Shown: positions 18,546-27,756 of the stretch, piece by piece
Numbering within the stretch: the stretch's first letter is position 1
Layout of the letters: every line of letters starts with the position of its first letter
Assembly (NCBI RefSeq): GCF_002099195.1
Contig: NZ_NBYX01000002.1
Location: 1-64,000 of the forward strand
Length of the DNA: 64,000 nucleotides
Source of the DNA: Burkholderia puraquae
GTDB taxonomy: Bacteria > Pseudomonadota > Gammaproteobacteria > Burkholderiales > Burkholderiaceae
Direction: 5' to 3'
The notes under the pieces: model-generated
What the model was told of the DNA's origin: nothing
What the model saw: only the letters and a program-made list of their open reading frames with translations
Databases searched by the model: none
Position numbers and translations under genes: made by a program

Positions 18546-19748
18546 ATGCCACTCGCCCTGCTTGCGCTGACCATCAGCGCCTTTGCCATCGGCACCACCG
18601 AATTCGTGATCGTCGGGCTGATCCCGACGATCGGCGCCGACCTCGGCGTCAGCCTGCCGTCGGCCGGCCTGCTCGTCAGCCTTTACGCACTGAGCGTCGC
18701 GATCGGCGCACCGCTCCTCACCGCGCTCACCGGCCGCGTGCCGCGCAAGACGCTGCTCGCGGCGCTGATGGCGCTGTTCACGGTCGGCAACCTCGTCGCG
18801 TGGCAGGCGCCCGGCTACGAGTCGCTGATCGTCGCGCGCATCCTCACCGGCCTCGCGCACGGTGTGTTCTTCTCGGTCGGCTCGATCATCGCGACCACGC
18901 TCGTGCCGAAGGAGAAGGCCGCCAGCGCGATCGCGACGATGTTCAGCGGGATGACCGTCGCGTTCGTCGCCGGCATTCCGCTCGGCACCTTCATCGGCCA
19001 GCACTTCGGCTGGCGCGCGACGTTCCTGGTCGTCGCGCTGTTCGGCCTCGTCGCGTTCGTCGGCGCGGTCGCGTTCGTGCCGCGCGGCCTGCCGCAAACG
19101 CCGCCCGCGCCGCTTGCCCGCCAGTTCCGCGTGCTCGCGCAGCCGCGCCTGCTGCTGGTCTATGCGATGACGGCGGTCGGCTACGGCGGCTCGCTGATCG
19201 CGTTCACGTACATGGCGCCGCTGCTCGAGCAGATCGCCGGCTTCACGCCGTCGCAGGTCAGCCTCGTGCTCGTCGGCTACGGCGTGTCGGTCGCGTTCGG
19301 CAACGTGTGGGGCGGCAAGCTCGCAGACGCCGTCGGCCCCGTGAAGGCGCTCAAGCGGATCTTCCTGCTGCTCGCGATCGTGCTGCTCGCGCTGACCTTC
19401 ACGATCCACGTCAAATGGCTCGCCGTGCTGACGATGCTCGCATGGGGTGCGGTGGCGTTCGGCAACGTGCCGGGCCTGCAGGTGTACGTCGTCAAGCAGG
19501 CGCGCCACTTCGCGCCCGACGCCACCGACGTCGCATCCGGTTTCAACATCGCCGCGTTCAACCTCGGCGTCGCGGGCGGCTCGGCACTCGGCGGCCTGAT
19601 CGTCGCGCACGCCGGCCTCGGCCATACGCCTTGGATCGCGGCAGCCGTCACGCTCGGCGCATTCGCGCTCACCGCGCTGAGCGGCCGGCTCGACCGCGGC
19701 GCGGGCCTGCCCGAACGCACGGCCGAACCCGTCGAACTCGCACATTGA
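18546..19748 (+). CDS. MFS transporter, DHA1 drug:H+ antiporter type (AraJ/CmlR-like)
   Basis: The 400-residue protein has about twelve membrane segments. The opening LALLALTISAFAIGTTEFVIVGLIPTIGADLGVSL and the internal ARILTGLAHGVFFSVGSIIATTLVPKEKAASAIATMFSGMTVAFVAGIPLGTFIG are typical of the AraJ/YdhP/Cml exporter group. It probably exports a small toxic or signalling compound. First gene of an operon (30 bases before the next) that continues with a MoaF-like protein and a flavin monooxygenase. It is controlled by the divergent LysR gene. Confidence 0.87.
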   Translation: MPLALLALTISAFAIGTTEFVIVGLIPTIGADLGVSLPSAGLLVSLYALSVAIGAPLLTALTGRVPRKTLLAALMALFTVGNLVAWQAPGYESLIVARILTGLAHGVFFSVGSIIATTLVPKEKAASAIATMFSGMTVAFVAGIPLGTFIGQHFGWRATFLVVALFGLVAFVGAVAFVPRGLPQTPPAPLARQFRVLAQPRLLLVYAMTAVGYGGSLIAFTYMAPLLEQIAGFTPSQVSLVLVGYGVSVAFGNVWGGKLADAVGPVKALKRIFLLLAIVLLALTFTIHVKWLAVLTMLAWGAVAFGNVPGLQVYVVKQARHFAPDATDVASGFNIAAFNLGVAGGSALGGLIVAHAGLGHTPWIAAAVTLGAFALTALSGRLDRGAGLPERTAEPVELAH

Positions 19749-19778
19749 ACGTCACTTTATTTGCAGGAGTTTGCTCAC

Positions 19779-20102
19779 ATGAACGCATCGCCCCCGCGCC
19801 CGCCGTTCGCCGGCAAGACTTTCGAAGTCCGTTACGACGGCCTCACCGCGCTCAACGCGTACGACGAAGACGGCCTCCACATGCGCTACGAGATCACCGA
19901 AGGCCCCTACGCGGGTGCGCAGGGCGAAGTCGAATACACGTGGCAGCCCATCGCCGGCGAAACCTACGCGATCTCGTGGCAGGAAGCCGATCGCGCAACC
20001 GTCGTGCATCTCGACGATTTCGCCGCCGGCACGTCGCGCACGTTCTTCACCGCGGCGTCGCTCGATTTCTACCGGCTCGAAGGCAGCCTGCGCGCAGTCT
20101 GA
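19779..20102 (+). CDS. MoaF-like small protein
   Basis: The 107-residue soluble protein resembles the MoaF fold (lipocalin-like): FEVRYDGLTALNAYDEDGLHMRYEITEGPYAGAQGEVEYTWQPIAGETYAISWQEADRATVVHLDDF. The family has been linked to molybdenum-cofactor genes but has no proven activity. I start at ATG 19779 because CAGGAG at 19764-19769 stands at the right distance. It sits between the efflux gene and the monooxygenase gene, with 30- and 13-base gaps, so the three are one transcript. The fold call is from pattern recall and is moderate. Confidence 0.7.
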   Translation: MNASPPRPPFAGKTFEVRYDGLTALNAYDEDGLHMRYEITEGPYAGAQGEVEYTWQPIAGETYAISWQEADRATVVHLDDFAAGTSRTFFTAASLDFYRLEGSLRAV

Positions 20103-20115
20103 ACGGAACCCGATC

Positions 20116-21090
20116 ATGCCCACCTCACTCGACAAGCTGACTACCGGCGGCTTCAGCATCGGCATCGAACTGCCGCTCGACAACGACTGGTCGCCGGCCG
20201 GCGACGCGAAGCGCCAGCACGACGGCCGCCGCCCCGGCGTGCCAAGCCTCGAGTTCCACGCGAAGCTCGCGCAACTCGCCGACACGCTCGGCTTCCGCGC
20301 GCTCTGGGTGCGCGACGTGCCGCTGTACGACCCGTCGTTCGGCGACGCCGCACAAGTGTTCGAGACCTTCTCGTATCTCGGCTACCTCGCCGGCATCACG
20401 AACGACATCCTGCTCGGCACGGCGGCCGTCGTGCTGCCGCTGCGCGAGCCGCTGCTGACGCTGAAATCGGCCGCGACGATCCAGGAACTGAGCGGCGGCC
20501 GCCTGCTGCTCGGCGTCGCAAGCGGCGACCGGCCGGTCGAATATCCGCTGTTCGGCCGCGACTTCGCATCGCGCGGCGCGAACTTCCGCGACCAGATCGC
20601 GCTGCTGCGCGACGGCGCACGCGGGCACCTGCCGCCCGGCCTCGACGTGCTGCCCGCCGCCCGTTCGCCAGTGCCGCTGCTCGTCGCGGGCCTCGCGCAG
20701 CAGACGCCCGCATGGATCGGCGAACACATGGACGGCTGCCTCGCGTATCCAGGCTCGCCGGACGATCACCTGCATCGTGTCGCGAACTGGCGCGCGGTGG
20801 CCGGCGACAAGCCGTACGTGAGCTTCATCCACCTCGACCTCGCGGAAGATCCGCACGAACCGCTGCAGCGGCACCGCTTCGGCGCGCGCGCCGGACGTAT
20901 CGCGCTGACGGAGGAACTCGCGGCAATGCGCGACGCGGGCGTGCAGCACATCGGCCTGCATTTCCGCCGCAACCGGCGTCCGCTCGACGAGACGATGGCC
21001 GAGATCGCGGCGGACGTGCTGCCGGTGTTCCATGCGAACGCGAATGCCGACGCCGCGCCCGGTACGAAAGCGCGGACGGGCACCGCCTGA
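20116..21090 (+). CDS. LLM class (luciferase-like) flavin-dependent oxidoreductase
   Basis: The 324-residue TIM-barrel protein of the bacterial luciferase/F420-FMN superfamily shows LEFHAKLAQLADTLGFRALWVRDVPLYDPSFGDAAQVFETFSYLGYLAGITNDILLGTAAVVLPLREPLLTLKSAATI. That covers the flavin cradle, followed by SGGRLLLGVASGDRPVEYPLFGRDF. Such enzymes oxygenate substrates with reduced flavin. No flavin reductase is adjacent. It is the third gene of the efflux operon. The tail after residue 305 is low in complexity and may be disordered. Confidence 0.87.
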   Translation: MPTSLDKLTTGGFSIGIELPLDNDWSPAGDAKRQHDGRRPGVPSLEFHAKLAQLADTLGFRALWVRDVPLYDPSFGDAAQVFETFSYLGYLAGITNDILLGTAAVVLPLREPLLTLKSAATIQELSGGRLLLGVASGDRPVEYPLFGRDFASRGANFRDQIALLRDGARGHLPPGLDVLPAARSPVPLLVAGLAQQTPAWIGEHMDGCLAYPGSPDDHLHRVANWRAVAGDKPYVSFIHLDLAEDPHEPLQRHRFGARAGRIALTEELAAMRDAGVQHIGLHFRRNRRPLDETMAEIAADVLPVFHANANADAAPGTKARTGTA

Positions 21091-21125
21091 AACCGCCCCC
21101 TCCGCAGCCGCCCGGATTCGCGGCC

Positions 21126-21150
21126 AATATTTGATTTCAAATCAAATATT
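21126..21150. promoter_or_regulatory. perfect 25-bp palindrome before dkgB, LysR operator copy 2
   Basis: Twelve-base arms (AATATTTGATTT and AAATCAAATATT) flank a central C at 21138. The core TTGATTTCAAATCAA matches the dyad TTGAT-N5-ATCAA found before the LysR gene at 18444. It is the only strongly AT-rich patch in the region and lies 88 bases before the dkgB start. Confidence 0.75.
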
Positions 21151-21237
21151 TTTGACCTCTAACGGCGTTTATCTCATCAGTCTCAAGCGCCAGAATGACT
21201 TCCATACCGCAACCGCCCCCCCTTTCAGGAGCCCACG

Positions 21238-22044
21238 ATGAGCACCATTCCCGCATTCGGCCTCGGTACGTTCCGCCTGCAAGGCCAGGTCGTGATCGAC
21301 TCGGTCCGCAACGGTCTTGAAGTCGGCTACCGCGCGATCGACACCGCGCAGATCTACGGCAACGAAGCCGAAGTCGGCGAAGCGATCGCCGCGTCGGGCG
21401 TGCGCCGCGAAGACTTGTTCCTCACGACCAAGATCTGGGTCGACAACTACGCGCCGGACAATCTCGTGCCGAGCCTCGAAGAGAGCCTGCGCAAGCTGCG
21501 CACCGACCACGTCGACCTGACGCTGATCCACTGGCCGGCACCCGACAACGGCGTCGCGCTCGACACGTTCATGACCGCGCTCGCCGATGCGAAAGCGAAG
21601 GGCCTCACGCGGCAGATCGGCATCTCGAACTTCAACATCGCACTGACGAAGCAAGCGATCGCGGCCGTCGGCAAGGACGCGATCGCGACGAACCAGATCG
21701 AACTGAGCCCGTACCTGCAGAACCGCACGCTCGTCGAGTTCCTGAACGCCGAAGGCATCCACGTCACGTCGTACATGACGCTCGCATACGGCAAGGTGCT
21801 CGGCGATCCGGTGATCGGCGCAATCGCGCAGCGTCACGACGCGACGCCGGCACAAGTCGCGCTCGCGTGGGCGTTGCAGCTCGGCTACTCGGTGATCCCG
21901 TCGTCGACGAAGCGCGAGAACCTCGCGAGCAACCTGCTCGCGCAGACGCTGCGCCTGACCGACGAAGACATGGCGCAGATCGCCGCGCTCGAACGCAACG
22001 GCCGCGAAGTCGACCCGGCCGGTCTCGCGCCGAAGTGGGACTGA
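21238..22044 (+). CDS. dkgB: aldo/keto reductase, 2,5-diketo-D-gluconate reductase B type
   Basis: The 268-residue NADPH-dependent (alpha/beta)8-barrel enzyme carries [21 protein letters not shown] (catalytic Asp and Tyr), KIWVDNY (catalytic Lys), LIHWPAP (catalytic His) and the cofactor motif [15 protein letters not shown]. It reduces methylglyoxal and 2,5-diketogluconate in relatives. It follows the large palindrome and precedes an Old Yellow Enzyme and another aldo/keto reductase at short distance. The three look like one carbonyl/enone detoxification operon. Confidence 0.9.
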   Translation: MSTIPAFGLGTFRLQGQVVIDSVRNGLEVGYRAIDTAQIYGNEAEVGEAIAASGVRREDLFLTTKIWVDNYAPDNLVPSLEESLRKLRTDHVDLTLIHWPAPDNGVALDTFMTALADAKAKGLTRQIGISNFNIALTKQAIAAVGKDAIATNQIELSPYLQNRTLVEFLNAEGIHVTSYMTLAYGKVLGDPVIGAIAQRHDATPAQVALAWALQLGYSVIPSSTKRENLASNLLAQTLRLTDEDMAQIAALERNGREVDPAGLAPKWD

Positions 22045-22119
22045 ACGCGCGCCGCCCGCCCTTTGCCATTCCGATTCGCCGCGGCCGGAAAGCCGCGGCA
22101 CCGACAGGACATCATCACC

Positions 22120-23235
22120 ATGACCCAGGACCCGCTTTTCCAACCGCTGCAACTCGGCGCGCTGACGCTGCCGAACCGCATCGTGATGCCGCCGATGACG
22201 CGCTCGCGCGCGAGCCAGCCCGGCGACGAAGCCAACGAACTGATGGCCGCGTATTACGCGCAGCGCGCGAGCGCCGGCCTGATCGTCAGCGAAGGCACGT
22301 ATATCGCGCCGCTCGGCAAGGGCTACGCATGGACGCCCGGCATTCACACGCCGTCGCAAGTGGCGGGCTGGCGCAAGGTGACGGACGCCGTGCATGCCGC
22401 GCACGGCCGGATCTTCGCGCAGCTGTGGCACGTCGGCCGGCTGAGCCACACGAGCCTGCTCGGCGGCCGGCAGCCGGTGTCGTCGTCGCCGCTTCAAGCA
22501 AAGGGCGTGAACGTATTCATCGCCGGTGAGGACGGCAGCACGCCGGGCTTCGTGCAGGCGTCCGAGCCGCGCGCGCTGTCGATCGACGAGATCCGCGAGA
22601 TCGTCGATCAATACCGGGCCGCCGCGCGCAACGCGATCGAAGCCGGCTTCGACGGCGTCGAGCTGCACGGTGCGAACGGCTACCTCGTGAACCAGTTCAT
22701 CGACTCGAATGCGAACACGCGCACCGACGCATACGGCGGCTCGCTGGAAAACCGGCTGCGCTTTCTGCGCGAAGTCACGCAGGCGCTGATCGAAGGCACG
22801 GGCGACGCGTCGCGCGTCGGCATCCGCCTCGCGCCGCTGACCACGTTGAACGGCTGCGTCGACGCCGATCCGGAAACGACCTACCTCGCCGCCGCGAAGC
22901 TGCTCGGCGAACTCGGCGTCGGCTACCTGCACATCGCGGAGGCCGACTGGGACGACGCACCGCTGATGCCGGTCGAATTCAAGCAGCAACTGCGCGCCGC
23001 GTTCCCGGGCGTGCTGATCTATGCCGGCGCGTACACCGCCGCGCGTGCCCGCGACGCGATCGCCGCCGGCTGGGCCGACCTCGTCGCTTTCGGCCGCCCG
23101 TTCGTCGCGAACCCCGACCTGCCCGAGCGCCTGCGCACCGGCGCGGCACTCGCGCCGCACGACCGCAACACGCTGTTCGGCGGCGGCGAGCGCGGCCTGA
23201 CCGACTACCCGACGCTGGCCCAGGCCGCAGCCTGA
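22120..23235 (+). CDS. alkene reductase, Old Yellow Enzyme family (NemA-like)
   Basis: The 371-residue FMN barrel protein has the OYE opening LFQPLQLGALTLPNRIVMPPMTRSRA, the flavin/substrate motif GRIFAQLWHVGRLSH, AARNAIEAGFDGVELHGANGYLVNQFIDSNANTRTDAYGGSLENR, and the C-terminal phosphate-binding FGRPFVANPDLPERL. It should reduce activated C=C bonds, maleimides or nitrate esters with NADPH. The start at 22120 (MTQDPLFQPL) fits the family. It is co-transcribed with dkgB, 75 bases upstream, and with the next reductase, 23 bases downstream. Confidence 0.9.
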   Translation: MTQDPLFQPLQLGALTLPNRIVMPPMTRSRASQPGDEANELMAAYYAQRASAGLIVSEGTYIAPLGKGYAWTPGIHTPSQVAGWRKVTDAVHAAHGRIFAQLWHVGRLSHTSLLGGRQPVSSSPLQAKGVNVFIAGEDGSTPGFVQASEPRALSIDEIREIVDQYRAAARNAIEAGFDGVELHGANGYLVNQFIDSNANTRTDAYGGSLENRLRFLREVTQALIEGTGDASRVGIRLAPLTTLNGCVDADPETTYLAAAKLLGELGVGYLHIAEADWDDAPLMPVEFKQQLRAAFPGVLIYAGAYTAARARDAIAAGWADLVAFGRPFVANPDLPERLRTGAALAPHDRNTLFGGGERGLTDYPTLAQAAA

Positions 23236-23258
23236 GCCGGCTCACCGCGAGACTGCAC

Positions 23259-24263
23259 ATGAGAATCACGCTCCCTTCCCGTCTGGGCTTCGGCACCGCA
23301 CCGCTGGGCAACATGTACCGGGACATCCCGCACGAAGAAGCGCTGGCCACGGTCGATGCGGCCTGGGAAAGCGGCATCCGCTATTTCGACGCCGCGCCGC
23401 TGTATGGCGCCGGGCTCGCCGAGCTGCGTCTCGGCGAAGCGCTCGCGGGGCGCCCGCGCGACGAATACGCGCTCGGCACCAAGGTCGGCCGGCTCGTCCT
23501 CGACGAACACGAAGACGCATCGCAGCGCGATCTCGGCGAAAAGGGCGGCCTGTTCCGCCACGGGCTGCCGAACAGGATCGTCTACGACTACACCGAGGAC
23601 GGCACGCTGCGCTCGATCGACGCGAGCCTCGAGCGGCTGCGCACCGACCGGCTCGACACCGTGTGGATTCACGACCCGGCCGTCGACTTTCACGGCGACG
23701 CGTGGCGCGACGTGTTCGACGTCGCCATGTCGGGCGCAGCCAGGGCACTCACGCGGCTGCGCGACGAGAAGGTCATCCAGGGCTGGGGCCTCGGCGTGAA
23801 CCGCGTCGAGCCGTGCGAACTCGCGCTCGAACGCGCGGACCCCGATGGCTTCCTGCTCGCCGGGCGCTACACGCTGCTCGATCATGCAGGCGCACTCGAA
23901 CGGCTGATGCCGGAAAGCGCCGCGCGCGGGCTCGGGATCATCGTCGGCGGCCCTTACAACTCGGGCGTGCTGGCGGGCGGCACGCACTTCGAGTATCAGC
24001 CGGCCACGCAGGCCATGCTCGACCGCGTCGCGCGCATCCGCCAGATCTGCGAGCGATTCGGCGTCGATGTCCGCGCGGTGGCGCTGCAATTCTCGCTCGC
24101 GCACCCGGCCGTCGCGGCCGCGATCCCCGGCGCGAGCCGGCCCGACCGCATCGACGACAACCTGCGTCTCGCCGCGATGCCGATCCCGGCCGAACTGTGG
24201 GACGTGCTGAAGGCCGAGCGCCTGATTGCCGCGCATGCACCGACGCCGGCGGGCGCGGGTTGA
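23259..24263 (+). CDS. aldo/keto reductase, D-threo-aldose 1-dehydrogenase-like
   Basis: The 334-residue barrel protein starts LPSRLGFGTAPLGNMYRDIPHEEALATVDAAWESGIRYFDAAPLYGAGLAELRLGEAL, with the catalytic Asp and Tyr. It then has YALGTKVGRLV (Lys), VWIHDPAVDF (His) and the tail GASRPDRIDDNLRL that holds the cofactor phosphate. Relatives oxidise L-fucose or D-threo-aldoses, or reduce pyridoxal. It is the last gene of the dkgB operon and ends before a 12-pair hairpin. The exact substrate cannot be told. Confidence 0.85.
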   Translation: MRITLPSRLGFGTAPLGNMYRDIPHEEALATVDAAWESGIRYFDAAPLYGAGLAELRLGEALAGRPRDEYALGTKVGRLVLDEHEDASQRDLGEKGGLFRHGLPNRIVYDYTEDGTLRSIDASLERLRTDRLDTVWIHDPAVDFHGDAWRDVFDVAMSGAARALTRLRDEKVIQGWGLGVNRVEPCELALERADPDGFLLAGRYTLLDHAGALERLMPESAARGLGIIVGGPYNSGVLAGGTHFEYQPATQAMLDRVARIRQICERFGVDVRAVALQFSLAHPAVAAAIPGASRPDRIDDNLRLAAMPIPAELWDVLKAERLIAAHAPTPAGAG

Positions 24264-24299
24264 GCGGCGTGGCGCGACCGTATGCGGCCGCGCCACCCG

Positions 24300-24332
24300 T
24301 GACAATCGCGGCGACTATCACCGCGATTGTCA
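24300..24332 (+). terminator. hairpin after the reductase operon
   Basis: TGACAATCGCGG at 24300-24311 pairs with CCGCGATTGTCA at 24321-24332 around a nine-base loop, followed by TTTCCGT. It is a plausible terminator for the dkgB operon. Confidence 0.6.
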
Positions 24333-24420
24333 TTTCCGTATTGCAGCCTGTGCAATCGGCGTCTAGCGTTTACGCGATCGACCTCGTACGATCGTCACCG
24401 ACCTGAAAGGACGCCCCGCC

Positions 24421-24966
24421 ATGCCAAGCCGCTCCCCGACACGCGACATGCTGCTGGCCGTTGCGGCCGGCCTCGCCTTCGCAGCGTTCACAGCGCCTGC
24501 CCACGCCGGCGATGCGGCGTCACTCGCGCCGCCCGAGCCTGCGTCGACGGTGCTGTCGACCAGCGCGACCGGCGTGCAGATCTACGCATGCGAATACGAC
24601 CATGAACATCGGCTCGCGTGGGCGTTCCAGCGGCCGGAGGCGATGCTGTTCGACGCGAGCGGCACGCTCGTCGTCCGGCACGGCGCGGGGCCGTCGTGGG
24701 AAGCGCTCAACGGCAGCCGCATAACCGGCAAGAAACTCGCGGAAGCGCCGAGCGCGCGCGCCGGCAGCATCCCGCAACTCCTGCTCGCCGCGACGCCGGC
24801 CACATCGACCATAACGACCACAACGGCCGCGACCGGCACGCTCGCCGGCGTGCGCTTCGTCCAGCGGCTCGATACCGTGGGCGGCACGCCGCCGGACGCA
24901 GCGTGTTCGGCCGAGCATGCGATCGGCCGCTTCCCGTATTTCGCGCGCTACGTGTTCCTGAAGTAA
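24421..24966 (+). CDS. DUF3455 domain-containing exported protein
   Basis: The 181-residue protein has a signal peptide (MLLAVAAGLAFAAFTAPAHA, about residues 10-29). The DUF3455 pattern follows: STSATGVQIYACEYDHEHRLAWAFQRPEAMLFDASGTLVVRHGAGPSWEALNGSRITGKKL, then GTLAGVRFVQRLDTVGGTPPDAACSAEHAIGRFPYFARYVFLK. It is periplasmic or secreted, with no known activity. Two cysteines near residues 60 and 162 could pair. A long non-coding stretch follows, so it is monocistronic. Confidence 0.8.
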   Translation: MPSRSPTRDMLLAVAAGLAFAAFTAPAHAGDAASLAPPEPASTVLSTSATGVQIYACEYDHEHRLAWAFQRPEAMLFDASGTLVVRHGAGPSWEALNGSRITGKKLAEAPSARAGSIPQLLLAATPATSTITTTTAATGTLAGVRFVQRLDTVGGTPPDAACSAEHAIGRFPYFARYVFLK

Positions 24967-25514
24967 CGCACGACAGTGCCCGAAGCACAGCACACCATTG
25001 CAGTGTCATCCTTCGACAACCCGATTATCATCCGGGTGCCGCTTGCCCGCGACCGCGCATCGCGTCGCGCGCCGCCGTCGCCATCCGCGTATGCAGCCCC
25101 AATGAAAGACATCTGTAATTTTCAATGCATCCCCCGCTTGCCTCCTGCCCGTCGACCCCGCATTCAAATAATCGCCTTAACGGATTCGAACTAGGCGTAT
25201 ACACGCGTGTCGTCGCGACGGAGCCCCGTTGCACGCCGATATAAGCGCTGAGACATGCGCTGCATGCTCTTCCCCCAATGGGACGTGATGGGCGGTTCGC
25301 CTAACCTTCGCTACGGCAAAGCACACGTGACGGGGTCGACAACACAACGCGTCGCACGACGCGACACCCTCGCGATCGTTTCGATTCGCACATAGCGACA
25401 CGGATCACGCGTCATTCGTCCCCACGACGTTGCCGACAATCCCAACTAGATACGAGACACCCTGACGACGGTTCGCTACGGGCCGTTTCAGCATGCTGAT
25501 AAAGGAGCAAGCTC
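24967..25514. other. 548-base leader or intergenic region before the purine permease
   Basis: The stretch is lower in GC than the surrounding genes and holds several small dyads: the AGCGC/GCGCT stem near 25244-25261, and TCAGCATGCTGA at 25488-25499 immediately before the AAAGGAG ribosome site of the permease. No small open frame in it resembles a protein. A purine-responsive leader RNA is possible, but I could not match it to a known riboswitch by eye. Confidence 0.45.
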
Positions 25515-26903
25515 ATGAGTGATACCCCGGTGCAGCCGACGGTCGGCGTCGGCGCGGAAGAAACTGACTTTGGCACCAAGGGAGTCATCGACCGGTACTT
25601 CGGCATTTCGTCGCGCGGCAGCACGCAGCGCCGCGAGATCATTGCCGGCGTCACGACCTTTCTCGCGATGGTCTATTCCGTGTTCGTCGTACCCGGCATG
25701 TTCGGCAAGGCCGGCTTCGACACGAGTGCCGTGTTCGTCGCGGTCTGCCTCACGACCGCGTTCGGTTCGCTGCTGATGGGCCTGTGGGCGAAGCTGCCGA
25801 TCGCGATCGGCTGCGCGATCTCGCTGACCGCGTTCACCGCGTTCGGCCTCGTGCTCGGCAAGGGGCTGCATCCGACGGTCGCGCTCGGCGCCGTGTTCCT
25901 GATGGGCCTCGTGTTCACCGGCATTTCGGTCACCGGTGTGCGTTCGTGGATCCTGCGCAACCTGCCCGCGGGCGTCGCGCACGGCACCGGGATCGGCATC
26001 GGCCTGTTCCTGCTGCTGATCGCATCGAACGACGTCGGCCTCGTGATCAAGAACCCGGGCGCCGGCCTGCCGGTATCGCTCGGCCAGATCACCGCGCTCC
26101 CGGTCATCATGTCGGTTGTCGGCCTCGCTGCGATCTTCGGCCTCGAAAAGCGTCGCGTGCCGGGCGGCATCCTGCTCGTCGTGATCGCGATCTCGGTGTT
26201 CGGCCTGATCTTCGATCCGAGCGTGAAGTACCACGGCATCTTCGCGCTGCCGTCGCTGAGCGCACCGGGCCATGCGTCGCTGATCGGCGCGATGGACATC
26301 AAGGGTGCGCTGTCGATGGCCGTGCTGCCGAGCGTGCTGGCGCTGGTGATGACCGCCGTGTTCGACGCGACCGGCACGATCCGCGCGGTCGCGGGCCAGG
26401 CCGGCCAGCTCGACGAGAACGGCCGCATCATCAACGGCGGCCGTGCGCTCACCGCCGATTCGATCAGCTCGATCTTCTCCGGCTTCCTCGGCGGCGCGCC
26501 GGCAGCAGCCTACATCGAGTCGAGCGTCGGCGTGGCCGCCGGCGCGAAGACGGGCCTCGCGGCAGCCGTGGTCGGCCTGCTGTTCCTCGTCGTGATGTTC
26601 TTCTCGCCGCTCGCGGGCCTCGTGCCGTCGTACGCCACGGCACCCGCACTGATGTACGTCGGCCTGCTGATGCTCGGCAGCGTGAGCAAGCTGCACATGG
26701 ACGACATGGTCGACGCGATGTCGGGCCTCGTGTGCGCGGTGTTCATCGTGCTGACCGCGAACATCGTGACGGGCATCATGCTCGGCTTCTCGACGCTCGT
26801 GATCGGCCGCATCGCCAGCGGCGAATTCCGCAAGCTCAACGTCGGCACCGTGCTCATCGCTGCCGTGCTCGTCACGTTCTATCTCGGCGGCTGGGCGATC
26901 TGA
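25515..26903 (+). CDS. NCS2 family purine permease (AzgA/PbuG-like hypoxanthine-guanine transporter)
   Basis: The 462-residue inner-membrane protein has about twelve to fourteen segments. The AzgA branch is recognised by [66 protein letters not shown], and [15 protein letters not shown]. The substrate-contact segment [33 protein letters not shown] is also clear. It imports hypoxanthine, guanine or adenine with protons. An AAAGGAG site precedes ATG 25515. A long leader upstream and an intrinsic terminator downstream make it a single-gene unit. Confidence 0.92.
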   Translation: MSDTPVQPTVGVGAEETDFGTKGVIDRYFGISSRGSTQRREIIAGVTTFLAMVYSVFVVPGMFGKAGFDTSAVFVAVCLTTAFGSLLMGLWAKLPIAIGCAISLTAFTAFGLVLGKGLHPTVALGAVFLMGLVFTGISVTGVRSWILRNLPAGVAHGTGIGIGLFLLLIASNDVGLVIKNPGAGLPVSLGQITALPVIMSVVGLAAIFGLEKRRVPGGILLVVIAISVFGLIFDPSVKYHGIFALPSLSAPGHASLIGAMDIKGALSMAVLPSVLALVMTAVFDATGTIRAVAGQAGQLDENGRIINGGRALTADSISSIFSGFLGGAPAAAYIESSVGVAAGAKTGLAAAVVGLLFLVVMFFSPLAGLVPSYATAPALMYVGLLMLGSVSKLHMDDMVDAMSGLVCAVFIVLTANIVTGIMLGFSTLVIGRIASGEFRKLNVGTVLIAAVLVTFYLGGWAI

Positions 26904-26990
26904 CCGCGAATCGTGCGCGACGTCGCCTGCCGAAGGGCGGCGCGCATCGGGACGACATCGTCTCCTCCACCATCATCGTTGATGGTCTCC

Positions 26991-27023
26991 AGGCCTGGGA
27001 ACGCAAGTTTCCAGGCCTTTTTT
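26991..27023 (+). terminator. rho-independent terminator of the purine permease gene
   Basis: AGGCCTGGGAA at 26991-27001 pairs, with one mismatch, with TTTCCAGGCCT at 27008-27018. The stem runs into a T-run ending at 27023. Confidence 0.85.
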
Positions 27024-27116
27024 GTCGATGCGGCACAGCGCGGCACGCACCGGGCACGCGTCGCGACACGAATCCACGCCCGGTGCTACGATCGCATTTT
27101 GCCTTCAGGAGCCGCC

Positions 27117-27710
27117 ATGAACGCGCTCGGCATCGTCTCCGAATCGAACACCCGGACCTCGGCGCGCAAGCCGCCGTTCATCCCGTCGTTCGGCTTCCAT
27201 GAAGTGCATGAATCCAGGCCGATCGATGCCGCTCCGGCACGCATCATCGACGCGGTCACCGCGCTCGACATGCGCACGGATCCGGTCGTCGATGCGCTGC
27301 TCAACGTCCGCGAATTCCCGGCAGCCCTGGCCGCTTCGTTGCGCCACGGCACCCCGCGAGGCGAACGCGAACGCTTCGGCCTCCATGCGTTCACGCCGCT
27401 GCATCGCGACGACAGGTCGCTGTCACTCGGCCTCGTCGGCCGCTTCTGGCGGCCGGACCTCGGCGTGCTGACGATCGCCGACGCGGCGGCGTTCGTGCAG
27501 CATGACGACCCGCGCGATGCGAAGCTGGTGCTCCGCTTCGAGGTCGTCGGGCTCGCGTCGGGTGCGCACATGCTGCGCACCGAAACCTTCGTGCATTGCC
27601 CGACCGCCCGTACGCGGCGGCTGTTCATGCCGTACTGGCTCGCGATCCGGATGGCGAGCGGCTGGATTCGGCGCCGCACGCTGGTGGCAGTCGAGATGGC
27701 GCTGGCGTAG
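27117..27710 (+). CDS. hypothetical protein
   Basis: The 197-residue soluble protein has no motif I can name. Features are a polar N-terminal 35 residues, and a mixed alpha/beta body (RPIDAAPARIIDAVTALDMRTDPVVDALLNVREFP). A strand-rich middle (LSLGLVGRFWRPDLGVLTIADAAAF) and a final helix (YWLAIRMASGWIRRRTLVAVEMALA) follow. The order is loosely like SRPBCC/START proteins, but this is weak. The start at 27117 follows CAGGAG at a normal distance. It lies between the permease terminator and the convergent membrane protein pair. Confidence 0.65.
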   Translation: MNALGIVSESNTRTSARKPPFIPSFGFHEVHESRPIDAAPARIIDAVTALDMRTDPVVDALLNVREFPAALAASLRHGTPRGERERFGLHAFTPLHRDDRSLSLGLVGRFWRPDLGVLTIADAAAFVQHDDPRDAKLVLRFEVVGLASGAHMLRTETFVHCPTARTRRLFMPYWLAIRMASGWIRRRTLVAVEMALA

Positions 27711-27756
27711 CGCCTGCCCCCGCCTCTGCGATGGCCGGCTCGCGCCGGCCTGCGCG

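Noticed and set aside
18441..19745. A 434-codon open frame opposite the efflux gene
   Set aside because: It is extremely rich in Arg, Asp and Glu, with no ribosome site and no domain. It mirrors the MFS protein on the other strand.
21169..23160. A 663-codon open frame on the minus strand opposite dkgB and the Old Yellow Enzyme gene
   Set aside because: It is antisense to two well-supported enzyme genes, is rich in Arg/Ala/His as expected for complement frames in high-GC DNA, and has no domain.
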